NCBI RefSeq assembly: GCF_029203305.1 | Contig: NC_089463.1 | Location: 372,001 to 436,000 of the forward strand | DNA length: 64,000 nt | Reading direction: 5' to 3' | Source of the DNA: Yamadazyma tenuis | Taxonomy: Eukaryota; Ascomycota; Pichiomycetes; Serinales; Debaryomycetaceae | In this document: in pieces, positions 28,229-36,276 of the stretch | How positions within the stretch are numbered: the first letter of the stretch is position 1 | Layout of the letters: each line of letters opens with the position of its first letter | Position numbers and translations under genes: made by a program | Notes under the pieces: generated by a model | The model's database searches: none | Told to the model about the DNA's origin: nothing | Seen by the model: only the letters and a program-made list of their open reading frames with translations

Positions 28229-31200
28229 TCAAATATGCTCTGGTGCTTGCTTTGGTTGTTCCTTGGGGACGATGGGACGATACCAGTTGAGGGCCAAACT
28301 GCTCAACACCACACTCACCAGTGACGCTGCCATGGCCGCACTGGCCCATACAGGGCTCAACCGGGAATTATGGTACGGGTAGATCACCCCAGCTGCAATT
28401 GGGATTCCTATCATGTTGTACACCAATGCCCACGCAAAGTTGAACTTGACTCGATTCAAAACCTTGGTAGACAAGTCAAAGAGGGTGACAAGTGTCGTCA
28501 ATGGGTGCAGTTTATTGAGAAGGATAAAGTCACTTGAAGTCACAGCAATATCGGCACCACTGGCAAGGGCGACTCCGATGTCTGCGGCTGCCAATGCTGG
28601 GGCATCGTTGATTCCGTCTCCCACCATTGCTATAACCGTGTTTCTGAGACCTTTGATTCTCTTGATATGCATTTGCTTTTCATCCGGTAACACCCCCGAC
28701 ACAATGTGCTCCAGGTCTAATCCAAGCTCGGATCCAATGGCCTGGGCTGTGACACAGTTATCACCAGTGATCATCCAGCACTCGATTCCAAGTTGATTCT
28801 GAAGATGGTCGATGATGTCTTTGGACTCATGTCTGATCTGGTCACGACAGGCAAACATCACTAACAACTGATTTTTATGTTCAGAAAGTAACGCCACTAG
28901 TATCACAGACTTCTTCTCAGACTTCCATTCTTCAAGGATGCTCTTTTGTTCATCTGAAATATCGACATTATAATCATCAATGAGTGCTTCGTTTCCGAGA
29001 ATGGCCACATTGCCTGTGAGGCCATTCCAAAACCCATCGGTGTCTCCAGCGACAATGGAACCTTTTAAACCTTTTCCAGGAACTGTTTCCACCGCTGGAA
29101 TTTTGTTGCTAGTTAGTGCAAATTGACTAGTGAAAGATTTAATGGCTTGAGCGAGTGGGTGTTTAGAACTCAATTCCAAGTCCCTTGCCAATTGCACTGC
29201 TACCAGCTGCATCTGTTCATCATCTGTACAAAACTGATGGTCGGTGACTTTGATCTCGCCATAGGTTAAGGTTCCTGTCTTGTCGAAGCACACCACTTTG
29301 GTGTTGGCAGCATCTTGGAAAGCAGCTCCTCCACCTTTAACTAAGATCCCATTCTTGGCTGCTAAACCTGACCCTACAAAAAGAGCTGTCGGAGCCGCAA
29401 GGCCAATTCCACAGGGACATGCTATCACAAACACTGCTATGGCAAACTGTAAAGACCACATGAACCAACCACCAATATCAACATCCAAGTAGGAGTCAGG
29501 CAATGCCCCTGAATAGCTTAGTATCAACCATATAATAAACACCAAGATTCCAATGAATACAATAATTGGCACAAAGTAACCCGTAAGCGCATCTGCTGTT
29601 CTCTCTATGGGGGCCTTTCTCATTTGGCCTTCACGAACAGTATTGAGAATCTGATCGATTAACGAATCACTCTGAAGACTCAAAATTTTGGCAATGACAG
29701 CTTGGTTACTCACATTGACTGTTCCACTAAACACCTGATTCCCCGGTGAATGTTTGACGGGTTTAGACTCTCCAGTCAAAGCCGACTCGTCAAACTCAGC
29801 TGAGTTTTCAACAATCACACAGTCTACAGGAGGTGACTCCCCCGTGGCGATACGAATATAGTCTTCCACCTCCAAGAACTTGATGTCTATGGTTTGGTCG
29901 TTTTCATATTTGTACTCATTATTTCCACTTGGAACTCGATCAACTAATGTGGCACTAGAAACCTTGAACTTGTTCAAGCCTGAAATGGCTTCGGCAGTCT
30001 TACTCTTAGAAGCACCTTCCAACAATCTTCCTATCAACAAAAAGAACGTCAAAAACACCACAGAATCGAAATAAGTAGTATGAAGTGCATCCATTGATTC
30101 CGAGCTTTGTTGAGAACTAAGTATCAAAAGAACAATACTACTAACATACGCAATAGTAGTTCCTAGACACATCAATAAGTTCATTGATCCAAACTTGAAG
30201 AGCCTTCTCTTGAAGGAGTTTTTGTGCATCCAAAGTGATCTGACTTCCACGATGGCTTTTCTATGGAACAAGTCGGCTGCAAAAAAATAGACGGGGGTAC
30301 TCAAGAAGAATAAAATCCATGTGGACCTGGAAACATTACCGGTCCATAATGGTTTTTCAATCCACACTCGGAATGCATGATGTTTGGGAAGCAACAGCAT
30401 TGCCACAACACCAAACACAAATGTAGGAATGGCAACCACTGCAGCAAGAAAAAGACGGAGTGCTATGGTTTTGACATCTTTTTTAGCCAATTCACGGAGA
30501 TGCTCATCCATTGATACAGGTTCTATGAAATTGCAAGTAAAAGGTCCTTGCTTGGAGTAGTCGATAGTATAAGCCTCATCACCGTCTGTCAGTCTCAAAT
30601 GGTTTAGATCCTTGATAATTTTTCTTATATTGAGACCCTTTTCTTGATTGGGGATGTAGGTGAATTTTAGTAATGGGTGTGATAAAGTAAGCTCATCTTC
30701 AACCAGGATGACTTCCCCATAGCTACTCAAGTAGTCATACACTAATTCAGGACAATGAACACAAAACATCCCTTCCACTTCCAAGTTTACTGTTCTCGAC
30801 TGCTTTTTACCCAGGACGTAGTTGATTTTGGTGACATTCAACACCTCAAAGTCAAACCCACAGTCTTCAACCGTGGTCTTCAACAGTTCAAGGTTCAGGT
30901 CCGAATCATCCATAACAAACATACCTGTTTTGGTGATAGTGTTGATATTAGAGTCCAATACAAAGGGTAATTCATGTACTGCAGACTCGATGGAGATAGC
31001 ACAGGCTGAACAGGTTATTCCTCCTATCGCGGCCGTCACCTTAACGTTTATAGATCTTTCCACGGGAAGCACTTCCAAGATCTTACAGTCAAAACCCAGG
31101 TCCAAAATGGTGTTGACCAAAGAATTTATCACCTGTTTATTGGGGACAATTGCAACTGCTGAGTGTTGTAACAAATTGACCGAATAGCTTGGTTCATCAT

Positions 31201-31828
31201 GCTTGGACTCGATATGAAGTTCCTGGAAAGCCTTCCCCAATGCCTCACCTACAGCACTGGCACATGAGACACACGTCATTCCACCCACAAAGAACACCAC
31301 TCTATACTCCTTCTGCTGAGTTTCTACCACGGTGGTGAATGAGCCGTTCAAGCTGGAGTCAGACCGTTTTTCTTTCTCGGATTCAAGCTCATCTCGACAC
31401 TTTTGGCAATTCTGGATGTGACTCTTTTTGAACGACTTTTGTTTGTACTTCGAGTACAAGCCCCGAACGGGGTTGAATTGGTTCAGAGAAGGCTCATTTT
31501 CGGAGTCAGCTTCATCCACAGAGCTCTGTTGGAGTTGCCCATCAACAGATATCTCCCACGAGAGAACACCAAACCCGGCTCGTTTGATCTTTTTGGTGAT
31601 CTTCTTGATGATATGTTCAAAGGAAGCACCAGGAGAATGGGAGGAACGATATAAATCGACCTGATTGCGGTTCTGGCGGTAAATTGCACTAGTGGTTGAC
31701 ATCTGTTGACTAAGCGGTAGTGAAGGTCGGAAGTCTAGAAGCTGATAATGGGATGCAAAAATGCCACGCACCGTCTGCTCACAGTCAGAACAGTGGATGT
31801 TTCGAAGATATATTTCTAGATGTTCCAT
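28229..31828 (-). CDS. CRP1: CRP1-type copper-exporting P1B-ATPase
   Basis: The 1199-residue protein has four N-terminal metal-binding modules: CSDC (residue about 14), GGMTCVSCAS, GGITCSACA and EGMFCVHC. About eight membrane segments follow, with the intramembrane motif CPCG near 801. The P-type ATPase motifs are TGES (ALTGESKPV), DKTGTLT near 848, the HP site in SSKHPLAQ, and MVGDGINDAPAL. The sequence CPCGIGLAAPTALFVGSGLAAKNGIL is of the fungal CrpA/Crp1 group, which exports copper across the plasma membrane in C. albicans and Aspergillus. Ccc2 (Golgi) is the alternative but has two modules and the CPCALGLATPTA form. The first module is followed by a Lys/Arg-rich spacer of more than 120 residues. 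No Mac1/Ace1-like site is clear in the 98 bp before it. Confidence 0.88.
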   Translation of the reverse strand: MEHLEIYLRNIHCSDCEQTVRGIFASHYQLLDFRPSLPLSQQMSTTSAIYRQNRNQVDLYRSSHSPGASFEHIIKKITKKIKRAGFGVLSWEISVDGQLQQSSVDEADSENEPSLNQFNPVRGLYSKYKQKSFKKSHIQNCQKCRDELESEKEKRSDSSLNGSFTTVVETQQKEYRVVFFVGGMTCVSCASAVGEALGKAFQELHIESKHDEPSYSVNLLQHSAVAIVPNKQVINSLVNTILDLGFDCKILEVLPVERSINVKVTAAIGGITCSACAISIESAVHELPFVLDSNINTITKTGMFVMDDSDLNLELLKTTVEDCGFDFEVLNVTKINYVLGKKQSRTVNLEVEGMFCVHCPELVYDYLSSYGEVILVEDELTLSHPLLKFTYIPNQEKGLNIRKIIKDLNHLRLTDGDEAYTIDYSKQGPFTCNFIEPVSMDEHLRELAKKDVKTIALRLFLAAVVAIPTFVFGVVAMLLLPKHHAFRVWIEKPLWTGNVSRSTWILFFLSTPVYFFAADLFHRKAIVEVRSLWMHKNSFKRRLFKFGSMNLLMCLGTTIAYVSSIVLLILSSQQSSESMDALHTTYFDSVVFLTFFLLIGRLLEGASKSKTAEAISGLNKFKVSSATLVDRVPSGNNEYKYENDQTIDIKFLEVEDYIRIATGESPPVDCVIVENSAEFDESALTGESKPVKHSPGNQVFSGTVNVSNQAVIAKILSLQSDSLIDQILNTVREGQMRKAPIERTADALTGYFVPIIVFIGILVFIIWLILSYSGALPDSYLDVDIGGWFMWSLQFAIAVFVIACPCGIGLAAPTALFVGSGLAAKNGILVKGGGAAFQDAANTKVVCFDKTGTLTYGEIKVTDHQFCTDDEQMQLVAVQLARDLELSSKHPLAQAIKSFTSQFALTSNKIPAVETVPGKGLKGSIVAGDTDGFWNGLTGNVAILGNEALIDDYNVDISDEQKSILEEWKSEKKSVILVALLSEHKNQLLVMFACRDQIRHESKDIIDHLQNQLGIECWMITGDNCVTAQAIGSELGLDLEHIVSGVLPDEKQMHIKRIKGLRNTVIAMVGDGINDAPALAAADIGVALASGADIAVTSSDFILLNKLHPLTTLVTLFDLSTKVLNRVKFNFAWALVYNMIGIPIAAGVIYPYHNSRLSPVWASAAMAASLVSVVLSSLALNWYRPIVPKEQPKQAPEHI

Positions 31829-31926
31829 AGATTATGTGTTTTATGATTTTTTGTTATATATGGGATCGTGCGTACTTATACCCATTTGCGACAATTGTGC
31901 TAATTCTTCGCGGCTTTTATGCTATC

Positions 31927-32736
31927 TCAAGATGAGACCCTCTGTGTAGGAGCAAGTTTATAATGTACAAGCATTGGGATTGTGAGACCAAGAAGCAAGC
32001 CAGTAAGCCTTTCTGTAGGAGTGTGGAAGAAGAGCGATGTGATGCAGAATTCCAAATACCAGAGTCCGAATAGGCATAGAGAAACTGTGAGAATAAGGGC
32101 ACGAAGAAGCTGGGAGGACACCAAGACCAGCTCTGGCAGAGGCGCGAGGCCCACGTCGACAGTCCCCGAAACATTTCCATTATCATTTCTTCCCTGATAC
32201 TCATCACTTCTTTCCTGATATCTATCACTTCGCTGGTTCCCCACTAATCGAAGACACACAAGCTGGTCCACCAGCAAGAGACTCAACGATAAAAGCACAA
32301 AATAGTGTCCTGACGTATCAAACCCACCGACCCATACACCGCCATCCGTCGCATCACATGCAGCGTGGCTCATGCCACTATTCCCACCACCGACATCACA
32401 GTGTCCACCAAATGCAACTTCAACTCTTTCAAATAAGCAGGCCCCAAAGAACCACACAGTGCATACGATTCCCAGGACCAAATAAGCGGCGTACGCTACG
32501 AACACTCTGAAGACGTGGTACCGGCTTTGGTATAAATACGCCCAGATCCCATAACCACTAAACATTATGGTAAACCAAACATAGCTGTAGTCGACAAACA
32601 CCATGTTGAGCACCGAGTTAACGGGATGGTGATGCATCCAAGCACTATACTTGTGGAAGTATAGTGACGGCAAGAGTGTACTCGCGAACGTCAGCACGAA
32701 AAGGCCCACTGCTGCCTGCCACAAGGAAATGCTCAT
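31927..32736 (-). CDS. FIT-family (Scs3/Yft2-like) ER lipid-droplet protein
   Basis: The 269-residue protein has six hydrophobic segments. It carries the two conserved histidine sites of FIT proteins, GGFDTSGHYFVLLSLSLLLVDQL and FCITSLFFHTPTERLTGLLLG. FIT2-type proteins cleave acyl-CoA (acyl-CoA diphosphatase) in the ER and are needed for lipid-droplet budding; yeast Scs3 and Yft2 affect phospholipid metabolism. A loop between membrane segments is Arg/Asp/Glu-rich (NQRSDRYQERSDEYQGRNDN). The two yeast paralogs cannot be separated here by eye. It sits 98 bp upstream of the copper ATPase on the same strand, without an obvious functional link. Confidence 0.85.
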   Translation of the reverse strand: MSISLWQAAVGLFVLTFASTLLPSLYFHKYSAWMHHHPVNSVLNMVFVDYSYVWFTIMFSGYGIWAYLYQSRYHVFRVFVAYAAYLVLGIVCTVWFFGACLFERVEVAFGGHCDVGGGNSGMSHAACDATDGGVWVGGFDTSGHYFVLLSLSLLLVDQLVCLRLVGNQRSDRYQERSDEYQGRNDNGNVSGTVDVGLAPLPELVLVSSQLLRALILTVSLCLFGLWYLEFCITSLFFHTPTERLTGLLLGLTIPMLVHYKLAPTQRVSS

Positions 32737-32837
32737 ATTTTAAATCTATGAATGCGAAAAAGCTGGAAATTGACTAGAGTTTGTAAAATCCACAAACCTC
32801 TTCACTAGTTACACTCATTCGCTAAACTACGTTAATC

Positions 32838-33878
32838 ATGTTGTTGATGAAATTTTATTGGTTCTTCATGGTCACCATGACAATATCCGTTTACCTCCCC
32901 TTTTCCGCTGATCAAGCTCAGCAGAACTCCTTAGACTCCTCCTCTGTCAACAAAAGTTTGCAGCCAGTACAAAAAACTATTCCAGTTGATCCAGATGAGC
33001 TTTTCAGCTTTTTCAGTATTGTGAAGTACTTTCGGAACAAGAAGAAGTTTCAGGAGCAGTACGGCAACTACGAAGACGATGGAAGCTCTGGGTCTGATAA
33101 TGATTACGATCCCTTTGAGGATACTCAATCAGACTCTGATTGTGACGACAGCGAAATCAATGAAGAAGACTATGATTACGACTCCGACGACTACGATTAT
33201 GCTTACAAGTACTCTCATGATGGAGATGCACCCAATAAGAGGGCTCAGAGTTTTCTTGGCTACGTTTTTGATAGAAAGAGATTGCACGAGAAGACTTTGA
33301 TCAAAAAGATCAGGCAATTGGCCAACTCCACAGTGGAACCCATTAGAGAGATAGCCAAAGATGTGGGGATCTCCAGCATTGAGACTGAGAGATTGGTCGT
33401 GTCCTGGAATCTGTTTTATGAGCTCTTTTCTCCATTGAAAAGCAAATTGATCCTGAAGGTTTTCAGGTTAGAGGACACTGTCAACAGCGACCCGGTGGCT
33501 CTGATGACATTTATACCCAGCAATTCCACCATTACAAGAAAGAGAAAGAGCCACAATAAAGCAGGCCACAAGAAGGCCAAGTTCACCAAGTCAGCGAGGG
33601 CTCGTGCTGGGTCCACAAAAGGCAACAACAATACCGATATGGAAACACAAAAAGGGGACCGAAAATTCAAACCACCACAAGTAAACACAAACGCCAGCAA
33701 TACTGACGTCTTGGCTCCAGTTCTGGGAGGTACAAGCTTAAAAACCAGTTTGAGTGCCGGCTACAATTCTTCAAACGCAACCATTTGGGAACACAACAGC
33801 GGACAAAGCTCTCTTAAGACGATGATTGCACTCTCTTGCTTTCTTCTCTTTTCATTTCAGATTATTCTCTTCATCTGA
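32838..33878 (+). CDS. orphan, likely GPI-anchored secreted protein
   Basis: I do not recognise this 346-residue protein. It starts with a signal-peptide-like segment (MLLMKFYWFFMVTMTISVYLPFSA) and ends with a short hydrophobic tail (TMIALSCFLLFSFQIILFI) after a small-residue stretch (YNSSNATIWEHNSGQSS), the form of a GPI-attachment signal. Between them lie an extremely acidic Asp/Tyr/Ser region (about 75-135), a dibasic KR site after DAPN (about residue 140, Kex2-like), a helical segment, and a strongly basic region (about 230-260, RKRKSHNKAGHKKAK). Several N-x-S/T sequons are present. Read some Leu as Ser because CTG occurs here. It may be cell-wall associated. No domain supports a function. 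Confidence 0.6.
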   Translation: MLLMKFYWFFMVTMTISVYLPFSADQAQQNSLDSSSVNKSLQPVQKTIPVDPDELFSFFSIVKYFRNKKKFQEQYGNYEDDGSSGSDNDYDPFEDTQSDSDCDDSEINEEDYDYDSDDYDYAYKYSHDGDAPNKRAQSFLGYVFDRKRLHEKTLIKKIRQLANSTVEPIREIAKDVGISSIETERLVVSWNLFYELFSPLKSKLILKVFRLEDTVNSDPVALMTFIPSNSTITRKRKSHNKAGHKKAKFTKSARARAGSTKGNNNTDMETQKGDRKFKPPQVNTNASNTDVLAPVLGGTSLKTSLSAGYNSSNATIWEHNSGQSSLKTMIALSCFLLFSFQIILFI

Positions 33879-33965
33879 ATCTCCTCTTGTATTCTCTGTC
33901 CATAGCTAATAAATGATATATTTTGCAGCCAACGATAGTGCGAAAGCTTCTCAAAACGACAGTCC

Positions 33966-33973
33966 TCACGTGA
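33966..33973. promoter_or_regulatory. Cbf1-type palindrome TCACGTGA upstream of the CysA-like gene
   Basis: The octamer TCACGTGA is the consensus core to which Cbf1 (with Met4 and Met28) binds at sulfur-assimilation genes in yeasts. It lies 72 bp before the ATG at 34045, in the only 166-bp gap between the two plus-strand genes. It therefore fits control of a cysteine-biosynthetic gene by sulfur status. The match is exact; function is inferred. In CUG-clade yeasts Cbf1 also binds ribosomal protein genes, so a site alone is not proof. Confidence 0.6.
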
Positions 33974-34044
33974 AATAAGTCAATAATTTTCCCAAGTTAA
34001 CTGCTGAGCAAACAGTTACTAATCATCGGTATTTGTTAAACATC

Positions 34045-35538
34045 ATGTTATACCGACACCTATCACTTTCCAAGGCCTCCAGAGGGCATTGGAGTTCATA
34101 CATGAGAACAATCTCTCGACCCATCTCCCAAACCCCCAAGCTGAGGCTGCCACTCAATATACCTAAGGCTAATTCAACCTCTTCAGGATCTAACCCACAA
34201 ATGGCATTTCCCTGCTTGGACAAGCTCGAGAAGAAGACGCAACAACTTTGTTCCAACTCGCTCGAAGACGGCCCCGAGCCCTCATACTCCAAGGTGCAAA
34301 CTGGTTTTCACATTTACAAGTCTGGCAAGCCTATATTCCTCGATCATGGTGGATTCTTGCCTGAGTACGAAATTGCCTACGAAGCCTGGGGAACGTTAAG
34401 CCCTCAAAAAGACAACATTGTGTTGATACATACAGGGCTTTCTGCATCTTCGCATGCCAAGTCCCAACCTACCAACCCCAAACCAGGCTGGTGGGAACAG
34501 TTTATTGGACCTGGGAAGTACTTGGACACAGACAAATACTTCATCATTTGCACCAACGTACTCGGCGGATGCTATGGGTCGACGGGGCCCTCTTCGATCG
34601 ACCCGGCCAACGGCAGCCACTATGCCACCCGGTTCCCCATTTTGACGGTTAACGATATGGTGCGTGGGCAGCGAGAGTTGATAAGAGACGTTTTCAAAGC
34701 ATCCAAAATCCACGCCTCCATCGGTGCTTCGATGGGAGGCATGCAATCGTTGGCATACGCCATGGAGTTCCCCGACGAGGTTGAGAAGGTGGTGTCGATT
34801 TCAGGGTGTGCCCGATCTCATCCATATTCCATCGCGTTGAGACACACACAAAGGCAGGTGTTGATGAGTGATCCTAACTGGAGCCGGGGGTTCTACTATG
34901 ACAAGATTCCACCGCACGTGGGGATGAAGTTGGCACGGGAAATTGCCACCATCACCTACCGGTCTGGACCTGAGTGGGAGTATCGGTTTGGACGTAACAG
35001 AGCTGACGACTCCAAATCTCCAGCATTTTGCCCGGACTTTTTGGTGGAAACGTACTTGGATCATGCGGGAGAGAAGTTCTGCCTTGAGTACGATGCCAAT
35101 TCGCTCTTATACGTGCTGAAGGCCATGGATTTGTTTGATTTAAGTGCTAGTAACAGAGAGCGAGCGGTGAAAAATCGAGGTGCGGCTGAAGCAGCGTATT
35201 TTCTGCAGCAGCAGCAGGAATCCACCGCCGTACCAGAAGAACCGTACGAAGAAAAAGTCACTTCTGCCACCGTGACTCCCGAAGAGTCGTACGATGACTT
35301 GAAGCGAGGACTTGCCAAAATCTCCCACAAAGACGTGCTTGTGGTGGGGGTTGAGTCAGATATTCTCTTTCCCGTGTGGCAGCAACGAGAAATCTTCGAC
35401 GTGCTTCAAGCCAATAATCCTACAGGCCAAGTGAAGTACTATGAATTGGGAACAGATATCAGCAACTATGGACACGATACGTTTTTGTTGAGTTTGGATC
35501 ACTTTGGCCCCCACGTCCAGGAGTTTATGTCCACTTAA
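34045..35538 (+). CDS. CysA-type mitochondrial L-serine O-acyltransferase (MetX/alpha-beta hydrolase family)
   Basis: The 497-residue protein has a basic mitochondrial leader ([16 protein letters not shown]), then an alpha/beta-hydrolase acyltransferase. The catalytic residues are Ser229 (GASMGGMQ), Asp439 (GVESDILFP) and His477 (YGHDTF). Phrases such as [49 protein letters not shown] and [20 protein letters not shown] follow the Aspergillus CysA family rather than yeast Met2. CysA-type enzymes acylate serine (acetyl or succinyl donor) for O-acylserine-dependent cysteine synthesis. S. cerevisiae lacks this route. A frame upstream of 34045 is open to 34033 but without ATG. Homoserine as substrate (Met2 activity) is the main alternative. 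Insertion of about 50 residues ([10 protein letters not shown]) before the final strand is low complexity. Confidence 0.8.
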   Translation: MLYRHLSLSKASRGHWSSYMRTISRPISQTPKLRLPLNIPKANSTSSGSNPQMAFPCLDKLEKKTQQLCSNSLEDGPEPSYSKVQTGFHIYKSGKPIFLDHGGFLPEYEIAYEAWGTLSPQKDNIVLIHTGLSASSHAKSQPTNPKPGWWEQFIGPGKYLDTDKYFIICTNVLGGCYGSTGPSSIDPANGSHYATRFPILTVNDMVRGQRELIRDVFKASKIHASIGASMGGMQSLAYAMEFPDEVEKVVSISGCARSHPYSIALRHTQRQVLMSDPNWSRGFYYDKIPPHVGMKLAREIATITYRSGPEWEYRFGRNRADDSKSPAFCPDFLVETYLDHAGEKFCLEYDANSLLYVLKAMDLFDLSASNRERAVKNRGAAEAAYFLQQQQESTAVPEEPYEEKVTSATVTPEESYDDLKRGLAKISHKDVLVVGVESDILFPVWQQREIFDVLQANNPTGQVKYYELGTDISNYGHDTFLLSLDHFGPHVQEFMST

Positions 35539-35558
35539 ATTATGTAAATAAATTATAA

Positions 35559-36206
35559 TTATACCATTTGCCCATGGTGAGGATCCAATTCGTAGCCCAA
35601 CGCCCGGCTGGCCGAGTACACGTTGTCACGGATGTTGGCCACCACCACCTTGGCCAATCCGTTGTTTTTCTTCTTTCCCAGCGGATCCACTTCCATGTGA
35701 TGAGGAAGAAGGTTGTCATTAGCACTCAAACTGACAAAGAGAGCAAACGGCACAAGCCACACGCATAACCCAAAGAATGAGCAAATCTCCGTGAACGAAG
35801 GGATATGAGGTGGTACGTACTCAGGCTTCAACCGTTCCTCCAATGGAGGGATGTATGGATTATGGAAGTGGTTAAACCAAAAGAAATGGTTGGCCACCAC
35901 AAGTCCACAAGAAGCCAAAAAGATGGGAGAAGTCAACTGTACGTAGGGGAATTTGTGGAGGTTCTGGAGGTACACAAAGTAGGAGAACATCGAAAATACC
36001 GTCAAAAGGAATGGGAATCCATCGAATAAGTATAGAAGTACAAGGACACCTGTGATGATATAGATGAGCCTTTTAAGGATTCGTTTGGTGGGTTCGGAAT
36101 GCTCTTCCACAAGTTCGGAGAGGTAGTACAATGCCGAGGCGATTGCAAGAACTAGAAACAAAAAGCCAAATCCCACTCCTAAGTATGAGATGAGTTGAAG
36201 GAACAT
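35559..36206 (-). CDS. SVP26: SVP26, ER/Golgi membrane sorting adaptor (TEX261 family)
   Basis: The 215-residue protein has four hydrophobic segments in the first 160 residues and a hydrophilic tail. It matches Svp26 from the start: LISYLGVGFGFLFLVLAIASALYYLSELVEEHSEPTKR, then LYLFDGFPFLLTVFS and VVANHFFWFNHF. Svp26 is a COPII cargo receptor that carries some mannosyltransferases (Ktr3, Mnn2 family) and Pho8 from ER to Golgi. The stop converges with the CysA-like gene, 20 bp apart. The C-terminal tail (NVYSASRALGYELDPHHGQMV) is conserved in CUG-clade orthologs as far as I recall. Confidence 0.93.
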   Translation of the reverse strand: MFLQLISYLGVGFGFLFLVLAIASALYYLSELVEEHSEPTKRILKRLIYIITGVLVLLYLFDGFPFLLTVFSMFSYFVYLQNLHKFPYVQLTSPIFLASCGLVVANHFFWFNHFHNPYIPPLEERLKPEYVPPHIPSFTEICSFFGLCVWLVPFALFVSLSANDNLLPHHMEVDPLGKKKNNGLAKVVVANIRDNVYSASRALGYELDPHHGQMV

Positions 36207-36276
36207 GACGTGTAGTAAATGTTGAACAAAAAGTTGGAATCAAAACGCGACTATATTCAATTTTTTTAGATGCAAA

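Noticed and set aside
34045..35538. annotation as MET2 homoserine O-acetyltransferase
   Set aside because: The fold is shared, but the detailed phrases, mitochondrial leader and insert match the CysA-type group; kept as an alternative only.
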